64,000 nucleotides of DNA from Tidjanibacter sp. GTDB lineage: Bacteria; Bacteroidota; Bacteroidia; Bacteroidales; Rikenellaceae. The notes under the pieces are model-generated. The model was given only the letters and a program-made list of their open reading frames with translations, searched no databases and had not been told where the DNA came from. A program made the position numbers and the translations under genes. Each line of letters begins with the position of its first letter. Position 1 is the first letter of the stretch. The stretch is taken from the NCBI GenBank assembly GCA_017936605.1, contig JAGBFH010000002.1, forward strand, positions 1 through 64,000, written 5' to 3'. Positions 7,120 through 17,468 of this stretch are shown here, piece after piece.

Positions 7120-10100
7120 ATGAACAACATCTACCGCATATTTGTAGAAAAACGCGAACCCTTCAGAGTGGAGGCCGAGAGCCTTCGCAAGGAACTCAAT
7201 TCCAACCTTGGACTTTCCATAGCCTCGCTCAGGCTTCTGTGCGTCTACGACCTCTTTGGCTTCAGCCAGGAGCTCTTGGAGCAGAGCCGCTACCGCGTAT
7301 TTGGTGAGATGGCCACCGACCGCGTGACCGACGAGGTTGACTTTGGCGGTATGCCCCACCTGGCAATAGAGTGCCTGCCCGGTCAGTTCGACCAGAGGGC
7401 TGCCTCGGCCGAGGAGTGTGTGAGATTGCTGGAGCCCACCGCCGAGGTGGAGATTCGTAGTGCCAAACTCATCATCTTCGACCAGAGCGTAGGCGAGGAG
7501 CAGATGGCGAAGATTGCCCACTACTGCATAAATACGGTAGAGTCGCGCCAGAAGAATCTGGATGTGCTCGCCCCTGCCGAGAGGGCAACTGCCAAGGCTG
7601 TGGAGGTGCTCGAGGGCTTCACTAAAATCACCCGCGAGGAGGCCGACGGTTATTGCAAGACGAAGGGCTTGGCAATGAATGGCGACGACCTGATGGAGGT
7701 TGTGGCATACTTCAAGAGGGAGGGTAGGGAGCCCAACGAAACCGAGCTCCGTATTCTGGACACCTACTGGAGTGACCACTGCCGCCACACAACCTTCACC
7801 ACCGAACTTACGGACATTGTTGTGGAGGATTCGTTCGTGAAGGATGACATTGCCGATGCGGTGGAGATGTGGAAGAATATCCGCAAGAAGTTGGGTCGTG
7901 AGGGCAAGAGCCTCTGTCTGATGGACCTTGCAACCATCGGCGCAAGGTATCTGCGCAAGCAGGGCCTACTGGACGATATGGAGCAGAGCGAGGAGAATAA
8001 CGCTTGCAGCATCTATGTCGATGTGGATGTAGATGGCAAGATGGAGCGCTGGCTCTTGCAGTTCAAGAACGAAACACACAACCACCCCACAGAGATTGAG
8101 CCCTTTGGTGGTGCTTCGACCTGTCTGGGTGGCGCTATCCGTGACCCGCTGAGCGGCCGTAGCTATGTCTACCAGGCTATGAGGGTGACGGGTGCGGGCA
8201 ATATATACCTCCCCGTGGAGCAGACCCTAAAGGGCAAACTTCCCCAGAGGGTTATCTCGCTGAGGGCTGCCGCAGGTTACTCGTCGTATGGCAACCAGAT
8301 TGGTCTTGCCACAACCCACGTGAGGGAGATTTACCACCCCGAATATGTGGCCAAGAGGCTTGAGATTGGTGCCGTTGTGGGTGCCGTCAGGGCCGAGAAT
8401 GTCAGGCGCGAGAGCCCCGCAGAGGGAGACATCATACTGATGTTCGGCGGTCGCACGGGTAGAGATGGTATCGGTGGCGCTACCGGCTCATCGAAGGAGC
8501 ACAACGCCTCCTCGATTGAGGAGTGTGGTAGCGAGGTGCAGAAGGGTAATGCTCCCGAGGAGAGGAAGATTGCCCGCCTGTTCCGCCGCCCCGAGGTAAC
8601 AAGACTCATCAAGAAATCCAACGACTTTGGTGCAGGTGGAGTGAGCGTTGCAATCGGCGAGTTGGCCGACGGCCTTGACATCTATCTGGACCGTGTGAGG
8701 ACAAAATATAGCGGTCTGAACTGCACCGAGATTGCCATCAGCGAGTCGCAGGAGCGTATGTCGGTGGTTGTCGAGGCCAAGGACCGCGAGGAGTTCGAGC
8801 GCTACTGCCGTGAGGAGAATATCGAGGTGGTACACATCGCTGATGTGACCTCCACGGGCCGTATGAGGATGTTCTACGGCGGTGAGGTTGTGGCCGACCT
8901 TAGTCGTGAGTTTATCGACTCGGCAGGTGCCAAACACTATGCCGAGGCTACCATTGCGGCTGTTCAGGAGAAGAATCCCTTTGAGCGCACGGTGGATGGT
9001 AGGAGTATGACCGAGAAATTTAAGAGGGTGCTTGCCGATGACAATGTGACCTCTCAGAAGGGCCTCATTGAGATGTTCGACTCGAGCATTGGCCGCTCTA
9101 CGGTGCTTATGCCCTTTGGCGGAAAGACCCAGAGGACCGAGGCTCAGGTGAGTGTGCAGAGACTCCCCGTTGGCAACCATACGACTCACACTGCAAGCCT
9201 TATGGCCTACGGTTTCAACCCCTACTTGAGCAGCTGGAGCCCCTATCACGGTGCTGCCTATGCTGTGGTGGATGCGGTGGCAAAAGCTGTGGCAGCGGGT
9301 GCCGAGTATGACAAGATGCGCTTCTCCTATCAGGAGTATTTCGAGAAGATGACCAGCCGCAAGGCGTGGGGCAAACCTCTCTCGGCTCTGCTTGGTGCTC
9401 TGCGTATGCAGGTGGCGCTGGGCCTGCCCTCAATTGGTGGTAAGGACTCGATGAGTGGTACCTTTGCAGATATAAATGTACCCCCCACGCTCGTTGCCTT
9501 TGGCATTGCTGCTGTGGATGATAGGGTGGTGGTGAGCCCCGAGTGGAAGTCGGCAGGCAGCTACCTCTACCTGGTGCGCCATACACCTCTGAAGAACTAT
9601 ATGCCCGACACGGCAGAACTCATTGATATCTACGAAACCGTACGCCACAAAATCTTCTCGGGTGCCATTACGGCTGCCTATGCGGTAGGCTTTGGTGGCG
9701 TAGCTGAGGCACTGGCGAAGATGAGCTTCGGCAATGAGATAGGTGCCGAGGTGGAGGTGAGCGAGAGCGACCTCTTCGGCTGGTCGTACGGCTCTATTGT
9801 TGTGGAGAGCAACAGAGAGCTCGACTATCCCCACTTCGAACTGCTCGGTAGGACCAACGATAGCAACTCTCTGACCGTTAATGGCGAGAAGATGGCTATT
9901 GAGGAACTCTATGAGGCCAACCGCCAGCACTTCACGGAGATCTACGCCGACTGTAGCGGTGTGGAGGGCAAGGTAGAGAGGGCTACCTCGCAGGAGAATA
10001 CCACCCGCTGGGAGGGTGAGGCCGTTGAGAGCCCCATCGTCTATCTTCCCGTATTCCCCGGTACGAACTGCGACTACGATATGGCCAAGGCCTTCACGAA

Positions 10101-10830
10101 GGAGGGTGCACAGGTGAGAATGTCGGTATTCTGCAACCTCACGGCCGAGGATATTGAGCGCTCCACCGAGGAGATGGCTCGCCACATCGACGAGTGTCAC
10201 ATCTTGGCCCTCAGTGGCGGCTTCTCGGCTGGAGACGAGCCCGACGGTAGCGGCAAGTTCATTGCCAATGTACTGCTGAACCAGAGGGTCAAGGCGGCTA
10301 TTGAGAGATTGCAGAGTAGGGGAGGTCTTATCCTCGGTATCTGCAACGGCTTCCAGGCTCTGGTTAAGTCGGGTCTGCTGCCCTTCGGCCGCATCGGAGA
10401 GCTCACCGACCAGTCGCCCACACTCTTCCACAACGACATCAACCGCCACATTTCGCAGATTGTCACCACCCGCGTGGGCTCGGTGGCTTCGCCCTGGCTC
10501 GAGGGCTTCATGCTTGGCGAGCTGCACTCTATTGCCGCTTCGCACGGCGAGGGTAAGTTTGTGGCCAATGCTGCGTTGGCAGCTCAGCTGAGGGCTAATG
10601 GCCAGATTGCCTTCCAGTATGCCGACCGCAATGGAGAGGCCACGATGCACTCACCCGAGAATCCCAACGGCTCGACGGAGGCTATAGAGGGCATCATCTC
10701 GCCCGATGGTCGCATCCTCGGCAAGATGGGTCACTCGGAGCGCTACGAGGCGGGCCTTATGAAGAATATTGCTGGCAATAAGGAGCAAAACTTGTTCCGC
10801 AATGCTGTGCGCTACTTCCAGAAAAAATAA
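7120..10830 (+). CDS. purL: Phosphoribosylformylglycinamidine synthase (large, single-chain)
   Basis: Makes FGAM from FGAR, ATP and glutamine. At 1236 residues it is the fused form, combining what small-PurL organisms make as PurS, PurL and PurQ. An N-terminal PurS-like part (1 to about 150) leads to a linker with DTYWSDHCRHTTF (about 210-222), two ATP-binding halves (LMDLATIGARYL; GGKDSMSGTF near 770) and a C-terminal class I glutaminase from about 970 (YLPVFPGTNCDYD) with nucleophile Cys1075 in LGICNGFQAL. It keeps an intact glutaminase, unlike GuaA in the same operon. Confidence 0.97.
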   Translation: MNNIYRIFVEKREPFRVEAESLRKELNSNLGLSIASLRLLCVYDLFGFSQELLEQSRYRVFGEMATDRVTDEVDFGGMPHLAIECLPGQFDQRAASAEECVRLLEPTAEVEIRSAKLIIFDQSVGEEQMAKIAHYCINTVESRQKNLDVLAPAERATAKAVEVLEGFTKITREEADGYCKTKGLAMNGDDLMEVVAYFKREGREPNETELRILDTYWSDHCRHTTFTTELTDIVVEDSFVKDDIADAVEMWKNIRKKLGREGKSLCLMDLATIGARYLRKQGLLDDMEQSEENNACSIYVDVDVDGKMERWLLQFKNETHNHPTEIEPFGGASTCLGGAIRDPLSGRSYVYQAMRVTGAGNIYLPVEQTLKGKLPQRVISLRAAAGYSSYGNQIGLATTHVREIYHPEYVAKRLEIGAVVGAVRAENVRRESPAEGDIILMFGGRTGRDGIGGATGSSKEHNASSIEECGSEVQKGNAPEERKIARLFRRPEVTRLIKKSNDFGAGGVSVAIGELADGLDIYLDRVRTKYSGLNCTEIAISESQERMSVVVEAKDREEFERYCREENIEVVHIADVTSTGRMRMFYGGEVVADLSREFIDSAGAKHYAEATIAAVQEKNPFERTVDGRSMTEKFKRVLADDNVTSQKGLIEMFDSSIGRSTVLMPFGGKTQRTEAQVSVQRLPVGNHTTHTASLMAYGFNPYLSSWSPYHGAAYAVVDAVAKAVAAGAEYDKMRFSYQEYFEKMTSRKAWGKPLSALLGALRMQVALGLPSIGGKDSMSGTFADINVPPTLVAFGIAAVDDRVVVSPEWKSAGSYLYLVRHTPLKNYMPDTAELIDIYETVRHKIFSGAITAAYAVGFGGVAEALAKMSFGNEIGAEVEVSESDLFGWSYGSIVVESNRELDYPHFELLGRTNDSNSLTVNGEKMAIEELYEANRQHFTEIYADCSGVEGKVERATSQENTTRWEGEAVESPIVYLPVFPGTNCDYDMAKAFTKEGAQVRMSVFCNLTAEDIERSTEEMARHIDECHILALSGGFSAGDEPDGSGKFIANVLLNQRVKAAIERLQSRGGLILGICNGFQALVKSGLLPFGRIGELTDQSPTLFHNDINRHISQIVTTRVGSVASPWLEGFMLGELHSIAASHGEGKFVANAALAAQLRANGQIAFQYADRNGEATMHSPENPNGSTEAIEGIISPDGRILGKMGHSERYEAGLMKNIAGNKEQNLFRNAVRYFQKK

Positions 10831-10859
10831 TAAGTTAAACAATATAAAAACATCAGGAA

Positions 10860-11573
10860 ATGAAACAGTTAGATATGCTCTATGAGGGCAAGGCAAAACA
10901 GGTATTTGCAACCGACCAGGAGGGTCAGGTGATTATCCACTACAAGGATGCTGCAACCGCTTTCAACAACATCAAGAAGGCAACCATCGAGAATAAGGGT
11001 GTTCTGAACAACAAGATTTCAACCATCGTATTCCACCAGTTGCAGGCTGCGGGTATCCCCACCCACTACATCGAAACCCTCAATGAGCGCGATCAGCTCT
11101 GCCTCCAAGTGTCGATTATCCCTCTGGAGGTTATCGTGAGGAATGTGATTGCAGGCTCTATGGCCAAACGCCTCGGCATTGAGGAGGGTACTCCCGCCCC
11201 CAATACCATCTATGAGATTTGCTACAAGGACGACGCTCTTGGTGACCCCCTCATCAACGACCACCACGCTGTGGCCCTGGGTGCCGCAACCTATGAGGAG
11301 TTGGCAGAGATTTACGACCTGACGGCCCGCATCAACAAGGTGCTGATTGAGATGTTCTCTCAGGTGAACATCCGCCTTGTGGACTTCAAGATTGAGTTTG
11401 GTAAGACCGCCGACGGTAAGATTGTCCTGGCCGACGAGATTAGCCCCGACACCTGCCGTCTGTGGGATGCAACCACCAACGAGAAACTCGACAAAGACCG
11501 CTTCCGCCGCGATATGGGCAAGGTCATCGAGGCCTACGAGGAGATTAACGCACGCTTGAATACCATTAAATAA
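10860..11573 (+). CDS. purC: Phosphoribosylaminoimidazole-succinocarboxamide synthase
   Basis: Joins CAIR and aspartate with ATP to give SAICAR. The 237-residue length is usual for bacterial PurC. Seen: [10 protein letters not shown] at the N terminus (glycine-rich ATP loop), [16 protein letters not shown] in the first half and the PurC signature [13 protein letters not shown] (about 190-202). It lies 29 bases after purL and 19 before purF. Confidence 0.97.
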   Translation: MKQLDMLYEGKAKQVFATDQEGQVIIHYKDAATAFNNIKKATIENKGVLNNKISTIVFHQLQAAGIPTHYIETLNERDQLCLQVSIIPLEVIVRNVIAGSMAKRLGIEEGTPAPNTIYEICYKDDALGDPLINDHHAVALGAATYEELAEIYDLTARINKVLIEMFSQVNIRLVDFKIEFGKTADGKIVLADEISPDTCRLWDATTNEKLDKDRFRRDMGKVIEAYEEINARLNTIK

Positions 11574-11592
11574 TAACCAACTCGCCAAAAGG

Positions 11593-13020
11593 ATGAACTC
11601 CGAAGAGAAAAGATTGCACGAAGAGTGTGGTGTTTTCGGAATCTATGGTTCCGAGGAGGCTGCCAACATCTGCTACTATGGCCTCCATTCGCTCCAGCAC
11701 AGGGGGCAGGAGGGTTGTGGTATCGTGAGCGCCAAGGATGGACAGCTGAGGTATATCAAAGGCCCCGGCTTGGTCAATACGGTATTTAGTGAGCGCAATC
11801 TGGCTACGCTGGAGGGAAATATCTCCATTGGTCAGGTGCTCTACACTACGGCCGGCAGCGGCGAGGTTACGGAGAATATCCAGCCCATCGTCTTCCATCA
11901 CGGCACGGGCGATTTCGCCATTTCGTATAATGGTAAGCTCGTCAATGCCCACCGCCTGAGGAAATACCTCGAGGATAAGGGTAGCCTTTTCCTCACCTCG
12001 TCGGACTGTGAGCTGATAGCCAACCTCATCAAGAAAGACGCCGCGCAGGCCCATGTGGATCGTATTCACGCCATTATGGAGGCGCTGAATATGGTCGAGG
12101 GCGCCTTTGCGTTCCTTATTATGACCCCCAAGCGTATCTATGCTTGCAGGGATAAACACGGCCTCAAACCTCTGTCGCTCGGTAGACTGAAGGATGGTAG
12201 TTGGGTTGTGTCGAGTGAGACTTGCGCCTTTGAGGTTATCGGCGCCGAGTATGTGAGGGATGTGGAGCCCGGAGAGGTTATCTCCATCGACCACCACGGT
12301 ATTCGCAGCAACCACTTCTCGAGCTACAAACATTTCAATATGTGCTCGATGGAGTATATCTACTTCGCACGCCCCGACAGCGACATCGACGGCTGCAATG
12401 TCCACACTTTCCGCAAGGAGAGCGGCAAACTGCTCTACAAGGAGGCGCCTGTGGATGCCGACATCGTAATCGGTGTGCCCGACTCGAGCCTTAGTGCCGC
12501 CATCGGCTACTCCGAGGCGAGCGGTATTCCCTATGAGATTGGCCTTGTGAAGAGTAAGTATGTTGCCCGCACCTTCATTCAGCCCTCGCAGAGTATGAGG
12601 GAGAAGGGTGTGAGGATGAAGCTCTCGGCCGTAAGAAGCATTGTTGGTGGCAAGAGAGTGGTGATGGTGGACGACTCCATTGTGCGCGGTACGACTTCCA
12701 AACGCATCGTGACACTCCTCAAGGAGGCCGGTGCTACGGAGGTGCATGTGAGAATTGCCTCGCCCGCGATGAAACACCCCTGCTACTACGGTGTGGATAC
12801 ATCCACCGAGGAAGAGCTCATCTCGGCCCACAAGAGCGTGGAGGAGGTTAGGCAGTATATCGACGCCGACTCACTGGCGTTCCTCTCGCCCGAGTCGCTT
12901 ATGGCCTCTGGTTGCAGGAAGGAGATGTGTATGGCCTGCTTCGATGGCAAGTATCCCACAGACCTCTATCTGGTCGATGAGGATGCCTCGCTCTACAAGA
13001 GATACCAAAAGAATAAGTAA
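11593..13020 (+). CDS. purF: Amidophosphoribosyltransferase
   Basis: First committed step of purine synthesis: PRPP plus glutamine to phosphoribosylamine. An 11-residue propeptide precedes Cys12 in HEECGVFGIYG, which becomes the N-terminal nucleophile after cleavage. The Ntn glutaminase domain (to about 230) leads into a phosphoribosyltransferase domain with VVMVDDSIVRGTTS (Asp360, Asp361). Cysteines in FNMCSMEYIYF and in CMACFDGKYPT near the C terminus match the 4Fe-4S ligands of the Bacillus subtilis-type enzyme, which is oxygen-sensitive. That fits an anaerobic host. Confidence 0.97.
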   Translation: MNSEEKRLHEECGVFGIYGSEEAANICYYGLHSLQHRGQEGCGIVSAKDGQLRYIKGPGLVNTVFSERNLATLEGNISIGQVLYTTAGSGEVTENIQPIVFHHGTGDFAISYNGKLVNAHRLRKYLEDKGSLFLTSSDCELIANLIKKDAAQAHVDRIHAIMEALNMVEGAFAFLIMTPKRIYACRDKHGLKPLSLGRLKDGSWVVSSETCAFEVIGAEYVRDVEPGEVISIDHHGIRSNHFSSYKHFNMCSMEYIYFARPDSDIDGCNVHTFRKESGKLLYKEAPVDADIVIGVPDSSLSAAIGYSEASGIPYEIGLVKSKYVARTFIQPSQSMREKGVRMKLSAVRSIVGGKRVVMVDDSIVRGTTSKRIVTLLKEAGATEVHVRIASPAMKHPCYYGVDTSTEEELISAHKSVEEVRQYIDADSLAFLSPESLMASGCRKEMCMACFDGKYPTDLYLVDEDASLYKRYQKNK

Positions 13021-13059
13021 AGAGAGAAATACATATACCTAAAACAGATTAGATATATT

Positions 13060-14085
13060 ATGGCAAAAAGTTACGAAGCCTCGGGCGTGAATCTTGAGGC
13101 AGGATATGAGGTTGTAAGTCGCATCAAAAAGCATGTGGCATCGACCACTCGCAAGGGTAGTATGGGCAACATCGGCTCATTTGGCGGTATGTTCGACTTG
13201 GACTCGCTGGGCTATGAGCACCCCGTGTTGGTGAGCGGTACGGATGGCGTGGGCACGAAGCTCAAAATTGCCTTCGAGATGGACAAACACGACACCATCG
13301 GCATTGATGCTGTGGCTATGTGTGTGAACGATGTGCTGGCACAAGGTGCCGAGCCTCTCATCTTCCTCGACTATGTGGCTGTGGGTAAGAACAACCCCGC
13401 CACCGTGGAGGCTATCGTTTCGGGCGTGGCCGAGGGCTGCCGCCAGGCAGGATGCGCTCTGGTGGGTGGCGAGACGGCCGAGATGCCCGGTATGTACGCC
13501 GAGGGCGAGTATGACATTGCAGGCTTCACGGTGGGTGCTGTGGAGAAATCGAAACTCATCGACTGCTCCAAGGTGGCGGTTGGCGATGTACTGGTGGGCG
13601 TTGGCTCAAGTGGCGTTCACTCCAATGGCTTCAGTCTGGTGAGGAAGATTGTCAGCGACAACGGCCTCCTTCTGGGCGAGAGGTACGAGGAGAGCGGCGA
13701 GCAGACCCTTGGCGAGATGCTCCTTACCCCCACCAAAATCTACATCAAGCAGATTCATCGCGTACTCGCCGAGGTGGATGTTCACGGCATCGCCCACATC
13801 ACCGGAGGCGGCTTCGATGAGAATATTCCCCGTATTCTTGGCGAGGGTCAGGGCGTAGAGGTCAAGGAGGGCAGTTGGGAGATTCTCCCCGTCTTCAGAC
13901 TCCTGGAGAGGTATGGCAAGGTGCCCCACAGGGAGATGTTCAACATCTTCAATATGGGCATAGGTATGGTTCTGGCCGTTAGTGAGGCCGACGCCGAGAG
14001 AGTGGTTGAGATTCTCACGGAGTGTGGCGAGAGGGCTTCGGTCATTGGCCGCATCATTGAGGGCGAGGGCGTTAAGATTTTGTAG
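13060..14085 (+). CDS. purM: Phosphoribosylformylglycinamidine cyclo-ligase
   Basis: AIR synthetase: closes the imidazole ring of FGAM with ATP. 341 residues. Seen: [16 protein letters not shown] near residue 50 (ATP site), [21 protein letters not shown] in the centre and [12 protein letters not shown] in the C-terminal half, all family landmarks. It starts 39 bases after purF and ends 6 bases before purN. Confidence 0.97.
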   Translation: MAKSYEASGVNLEAGYEVVSRIKKHVASTTRKGSMGNIGSFGGMFDLDSLGYEHPVLVSGTDGVGTKLKIAFEMDKHDTIGIDAVAMCVNDVLAQGAEPLIFLDYVAVGKNNPATVEAIVSGVAEGCRQAGCALVGGETAEMPGMYAEGEYDIAGFTVGAVEKSKLIDCSKVAVGDVLVGVGSSGVHSNGFSLVRKIVSDNGLLLGERYEESGEQTLGEMLLTPTKIYIKQIHRVLAEVDVHGIAHITGGGFDENIPRILGEGQGVEVKEGSWEILPVFRLLERYGKVPHREMFNIFNMGIGMVLAVSEADAERVVEILTECGERASVIGRIIEGEGVKIL

Positions 14086-14091
14086 TGGAGT

Positions 14092-14658
14092 ATGAGGCGA
14101 CTTGCTGTATTTGCGAGCGGTAGCGGCTCCAATTTTGAGGCTATAGCTGAGGGGTGCCGAAGTGGTGCCATCCACGATGCAGAGGTGGTGCTGTGCGTCT
14201 GCGACAAGGCCGGAGCCTATGTGCTCGAGAGGGCCGCACGCTTCGGTGTGGAGACTCTGGTGTTCAACCCCAAGGAGTTCGCAACAAAGCGCGACTTTGA
14301 GAGGATGATTGCCGATAGGATGGACTCGCTCGGAGTGGAGCTTGTCTGCCTGGCGGGCTATATGCGCATCATCGGCGACGAGTTATTGGAGCGCTACGGT
14401 GGTCGCATTGTAAATATCCACCCTGCACTACTGCCCGCATTCAAGGGTGCCCACGCCATTAAGGACGCCTTTGAGTATGGCGTGAAGGTCTATGGTGTGA
14501 CCATCCACGAGGTGGACAACACGCTCGATGGCGGCAGAATTATCTCGCAGGTTGCCGTACCCTATGAGGGCGACGATATTGAGGCTCTGGAGGAGATGAT
14601 TCACAAGGCCGAGCACAAACTTTATGTAGAAACAATAAATAGGATAATTGATAAATAA
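14092..14658 (+). CDS. purN: Phosphoribosylglycinamide formyltransferase
   Basis: Transfers a formyl group from 10-formyl-THF to GAR. 188 residues with FASGSGSNFEAI at the N terminus (phosphate binding), AGYMRIIGDELL, and NIHPALLPAFKGAHA containing the catalytic Asn-X-His; the later Asp is in the stretch HEVDNTLDGGRII. Its stop codon overlaps the purH start (TAATG), so translation is probably coupled. FolD in the same operon supplies its cofactor. Confidence 0.97.
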   Translation: MRRLAVFASGSGSNFEAIAEGCRSGAIHDAEVVLCVCDKAGAYVLERAARFGVETLVFNPKEFATKRDFERMIADRMDSLGVELVCLAGYMRIIGDELLERYGGRIVNIHPALLPAFKGAHAIKDAFEYGVKVYGVTIHEVDNTLDGGRIISQVAVPYEGDDIEALEEMIHKAEHKLYVETINRIIDK

Positions 14659-16187
14659 TGAGAGCTTTAGTTAGCGTAAGCGATAAAAGAGGAGTGGTGG
14701 AGTTCGCCACCGAGCTGAGCCGTCTGGGCTGGGAGATTATCTCCACAAGCGGCACTCTGGCCACACTGAGAAATAGCGGCCTGAAGGTGACCAACATTAG
14801 TGATGTGACGGGCTTTCCCGAGATTTGCGAGGGCCGAGTGAAGACCCTGCACCCCAAGGTGCACGGCGGTCTGTTGGCCCGCCGCGACAAGGAGGAGCAT
14901 ATGGCACAGCTGGCCGAGAACGGCATCGAGACGATTGATATGGTATGCGTAAATCTCTATCCCTTTGAGGCCACCATCGCAAAGGAGGGTGTCACTATGG
15001 AGGAGGCTGTGGAGAATATCGATATCGGTGGTCCCTCGATGTTGCGTTCGGCAGCGAAGAACTACGCCTCGGTGAGCGTCGTTTGCGACCCTGACGACTA
15101 CGCTATGGTGCTCGAGGAGATTAAGGCCAACGGCAACACCAAGCCCGAAACACGCCTTATGCTCTCCGCCAAGGCCTATACCCACACAGCTCTCTACGAC
15201 AGCCACATTGCAACCTATATGCGCAAGGCGGCGGGTATGGATGAAAAACTCTTCCTCTCATTCGACGCAGTGCAGAGCCTGCGCTATGGCGAGAATCCCC
15301 ATCAGAAGGCGGCCTTCTATCGCTCGGGCCAGAAGGTGGGCTACTCGGTTGCCCACGCAAGGCAACTCGGTGGCAAGGAGCTCTCCTATAATAATATTCA
15401 GGACGCAAACGCTGCCCTACAGATTGTAAGGGAGTTTAGTGAGCCCTTTGCTGTGGGTCTGAAACATATGAACCCCTGCGGTGCGGGCATCGGAAAGGAT
15501 ATTGCCGAGGCTTGGCAGAGGGCATACGAGGCCGACAAGGTGAGCATCTATGGCGGCATTGTGGCTCTCAACCGCCCCCTTACGGCCGAGGTGGCCCAGA
15601 TGATGAAACCCATCTTCCTCGAGATAGTTATGGCTCCCGCCTTTGAGCCCGAGGCTCTGGAGGTGCTCTCCTCGAAGAAGAACCTGAGACTGCTGGAGGT
15701 CGAGATGGATGGCCAGAAGGTGAGTCAGAAGCAGTATGTGGGCGTTACGGGTGGCCTCTTGGTGCAGGATGCCGATGTGGAGTGCCTCGAGATTACCGAT
15801 CAGATGTGCGTTACGGAGCGTAGGCCCCTGGCAGCCGAAATAGAGGATATGAACTTTGGCTGGAGGATTGTTAAGCATGTAAAATCCAACGCTATTGTGG
15901 TCGTTAAGGATGGTAGGACCGTGGGCGTAGGCGCAGGTCAGATGAACCGCGTAGGCTCGGCCGAGATTGCTCTGAATCAGGCCAAGGCTGCGGGCGTGAC
16001 CGAGGGTCTGGTGCTCGCTTCGGATGGCTTCCTGCCCTTTGATGACACCGTGGAACTGGCCTCCAAGTATGGCGTTGTGGCTATCGTTCAGCCCGGCGGC
16101 AGCATCCGTGACGAGGATGCAATCAAGAAGGCTAATGAGAAGGGTATTGCTATGCTCTTTACGGGTATGCGCCACTTCAAACATTAA
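14658..16187 (+). CDS. purH: Bifunctional AICAR formyltransferase/IMP cyclohydrolase
   Basis: Last two steps to IMP. The N-terminal MGS-like domain (about 1-150) has ISTSGTLATLR, VKTLHPKVHGGLLAR and DMVCVNLYPFE, the cyclohydrolase half. The C-terminal AICAR transformylase half has the catalytic Lys269-His270 in GLKHMNPCGAG and ends in GMRHFKH. 509 residues, normal length. It starts on the purN stop codon. Confidence 0.97.
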   Translation: MRALVSVSDKRGVVEFATELSRLGWEIISTSGTLATLRNSGLKVTNISDVTGFPEICEGRVKTLHPKVHGGLLARRDKEEHMAQLAENGIETIDMVCVNLYPFEATIAKEGVTMEEAVENIDIGGPSMLRSAAKNYASVSVVCDPDDYAMVLEEIKANGNTKPETRLMLSAKAYTHTALYDSHIATYMRKAAGMDEKLFLSFDAVQSLRYGENPHQKAAFYRSGQKVGYSVAHARQLGGKELSYNNIQDANAALQIVREFSEPFAVGLKHMNPCGAGIGKDIAEAWQRAYEADKVSIYGGIVALNRPLTAEVAQMMKPIFLEIVMAPAFEPEALEVLSSKKNLRLLEVEMDGQKVSQKQYVGVTGGLLVQDADVECLEITDQMCVTERRPLAAEIEDMNFGWRIVKHVKSNAIVVVKDGRTVGVGAGQMNRVGSAEIALNQAKAAGVTEGLVLASDGFLPFDDTVELASKYGVVAIVQPGGSIRDEDAIKKANEKGIAMLFTGMRHFKH

Positions 16188-16190
16188 TAT

Positions 16191-17450
16191 ATGGGTATGA
16201 AGAATAAGAGAGTATTGGTTGTGGGTAGCGGCGGCAGGTGTCACGCCATTGTAGACGCCCTCTCCCGCTCACCACAAGTGATGAAGATATACTGTGCCCC
16301 AGGAAATGCGGGCATTGCTCGCCAAGCCGAGTGCGTAAACATTGGCGTTACGGATGTGGAGGCACTGGTGGAGTTTGCAAAGAGTAACTCCATAGACCTT
16401 ACGGTCGTAGGCCCCGAGGCGTCACTTGCTGTGGGTATCACCGATAGGTTCCAGCAGGAAGGACTCAGGATTTTTGGTCCCACCAAGGCAGCGGCACAGA
16501 TTGAGAGTAGCAAGGAGTTTGCAAAACGACTGATGGCCAAATATGACATCCCGACTGCCTCCTATGAGGCTTTCGAGGAGTTTGAGCCCGCTTGGGAGTA
16601 TGTCAAAGGGCGCCCTCTGCCAGCAGTTATTAAGTACGACGGTCTTGCAGCAGGCAAGGGTGTTGTTGTGGCCGAGAGCTACGAGGAGGCCGAGGCGGCA
16701 CTCAAAGATATGCTCCTTGACGAGAGTTTCGGCAAGGGTAGAGTAGTAGTGGAGGAGTTCCTCGATGGCCCCGAGTTCTCGTTTATGTGCGTGGCATCGG
16801 GCGAGAAGGTCTACCCTCTGGCTATGGCACAAGACCACAAGCGAGCCTACGAGGGCGACAAAGGGCCCAATACAGGCGGTATGGGTGCCTATAGCCCCGT
16901 TCCCTTTGTGACCGAGGAGGTTAGGGAGTTCGCTCTGGAGAAGATAATGCGCCCCACTGCCAAGGCTATGGTGGCCGAGGGTGTGCCATTTGTGGGTGTT
17001 CTCTACGGCGGTCTTATTCTTACCACCGAGGGACCCAAGGTCATTGAGTTCAATGCCCGCTTCGGTGACCCCGAAACGGAGGTTGTTCTGCCCCGCCTGG
17101 AGAGCGACATCTACGACCTCTTCGATGCGGCCATTGACCAAAGGGATTGCGCTACAGAGTGGAGCAAGGAGGCTATGTTGGGCGTAGTTCTCGCTTCGAA
17201 AGGCTACCCCGGAAGTTACGGCAAAGGTGCCGAGATTAAGGGCTCCGAGAGCGTGGAGGCCACCGTCTACCATATGGGCACTGCCGAGCGCGAGGGCAAA
17301 CTACTGACCGCAGGTGGTAGAGTTATGATGGTTGTGGGCCGAGGTGAGAGCCTTGCCGAAGCACGCGAGATGGCACACAGGTCAATTGATAAGATTGAGT
17401 GCGAGAGCCTCTTCCACAGAAGAGATATTGGACATAAAGTGTTGGATTAA
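16191..17450 (+). CDS. purD: Phosphoribosylamine-glycine ligase
   Basis: GAR synthetase: joins phosphoribosylamine with glycine using ATP. A four-domain ATP-grasp enzyme of 419 residues. Seen: VLVVGSGGRCHAI at the N terminus, the ATP-grasp segment VIKYDGLAAGKGVVVA (about 145-160), QDHKRAYEGDKGPNTGGMG and EFNARFGDPETE for metal binding. GGRCHAI differs from the usual GGREHAL. ATG 16191 is 3 bases after purH; a second ATG at 16197 is equally plausible and would remove two residues. Confidence 0.95.
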   Translation: MGMKNKRVLVVGSGGRCHAIVDALSRSPQVMKIYCAPGNAGIARQAECVNIGVTDVEALVEFAKSNSIDLTVVGPEASLAVGITDRFQQEGLRIFGPTKAAAQIESSKEFAKRLMAKYDIPTASYEAFEEFEPAWEYVKGRPLPAVIKYDGLAAGKGVVVAESYEEAEAALKDMLLDESFGKGRVVVEEFLDGPEFSFMCVASGEKVYPLAMAQDHKRAYEGDKGPNTGGMGAYSPVPFVTEEVREFALEKIMRPTAKAMVAEGVPFVGVLYGGLILTTEGPKVIEFNARFGDPETEVVLPRLESDIYDLFDAAIDQRDCATEWSKEAMLGVVLASKGYPGSYGKGAEIKGSESVEATVYHMGTAEREGKLLTAGGRVMMVVGRGESLAEAREMAHRSIDKIECESLFHRRDIGHKVLD

Positions 17451-17468
17451 ATAAAACAATTCAAATAT

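Noticed and set aside
11566..12831. 421-codon minus-strand frame opposite purF
   Set aside because: Shadow of purF, which has its catalytic Cys and PRPP motif in frame.
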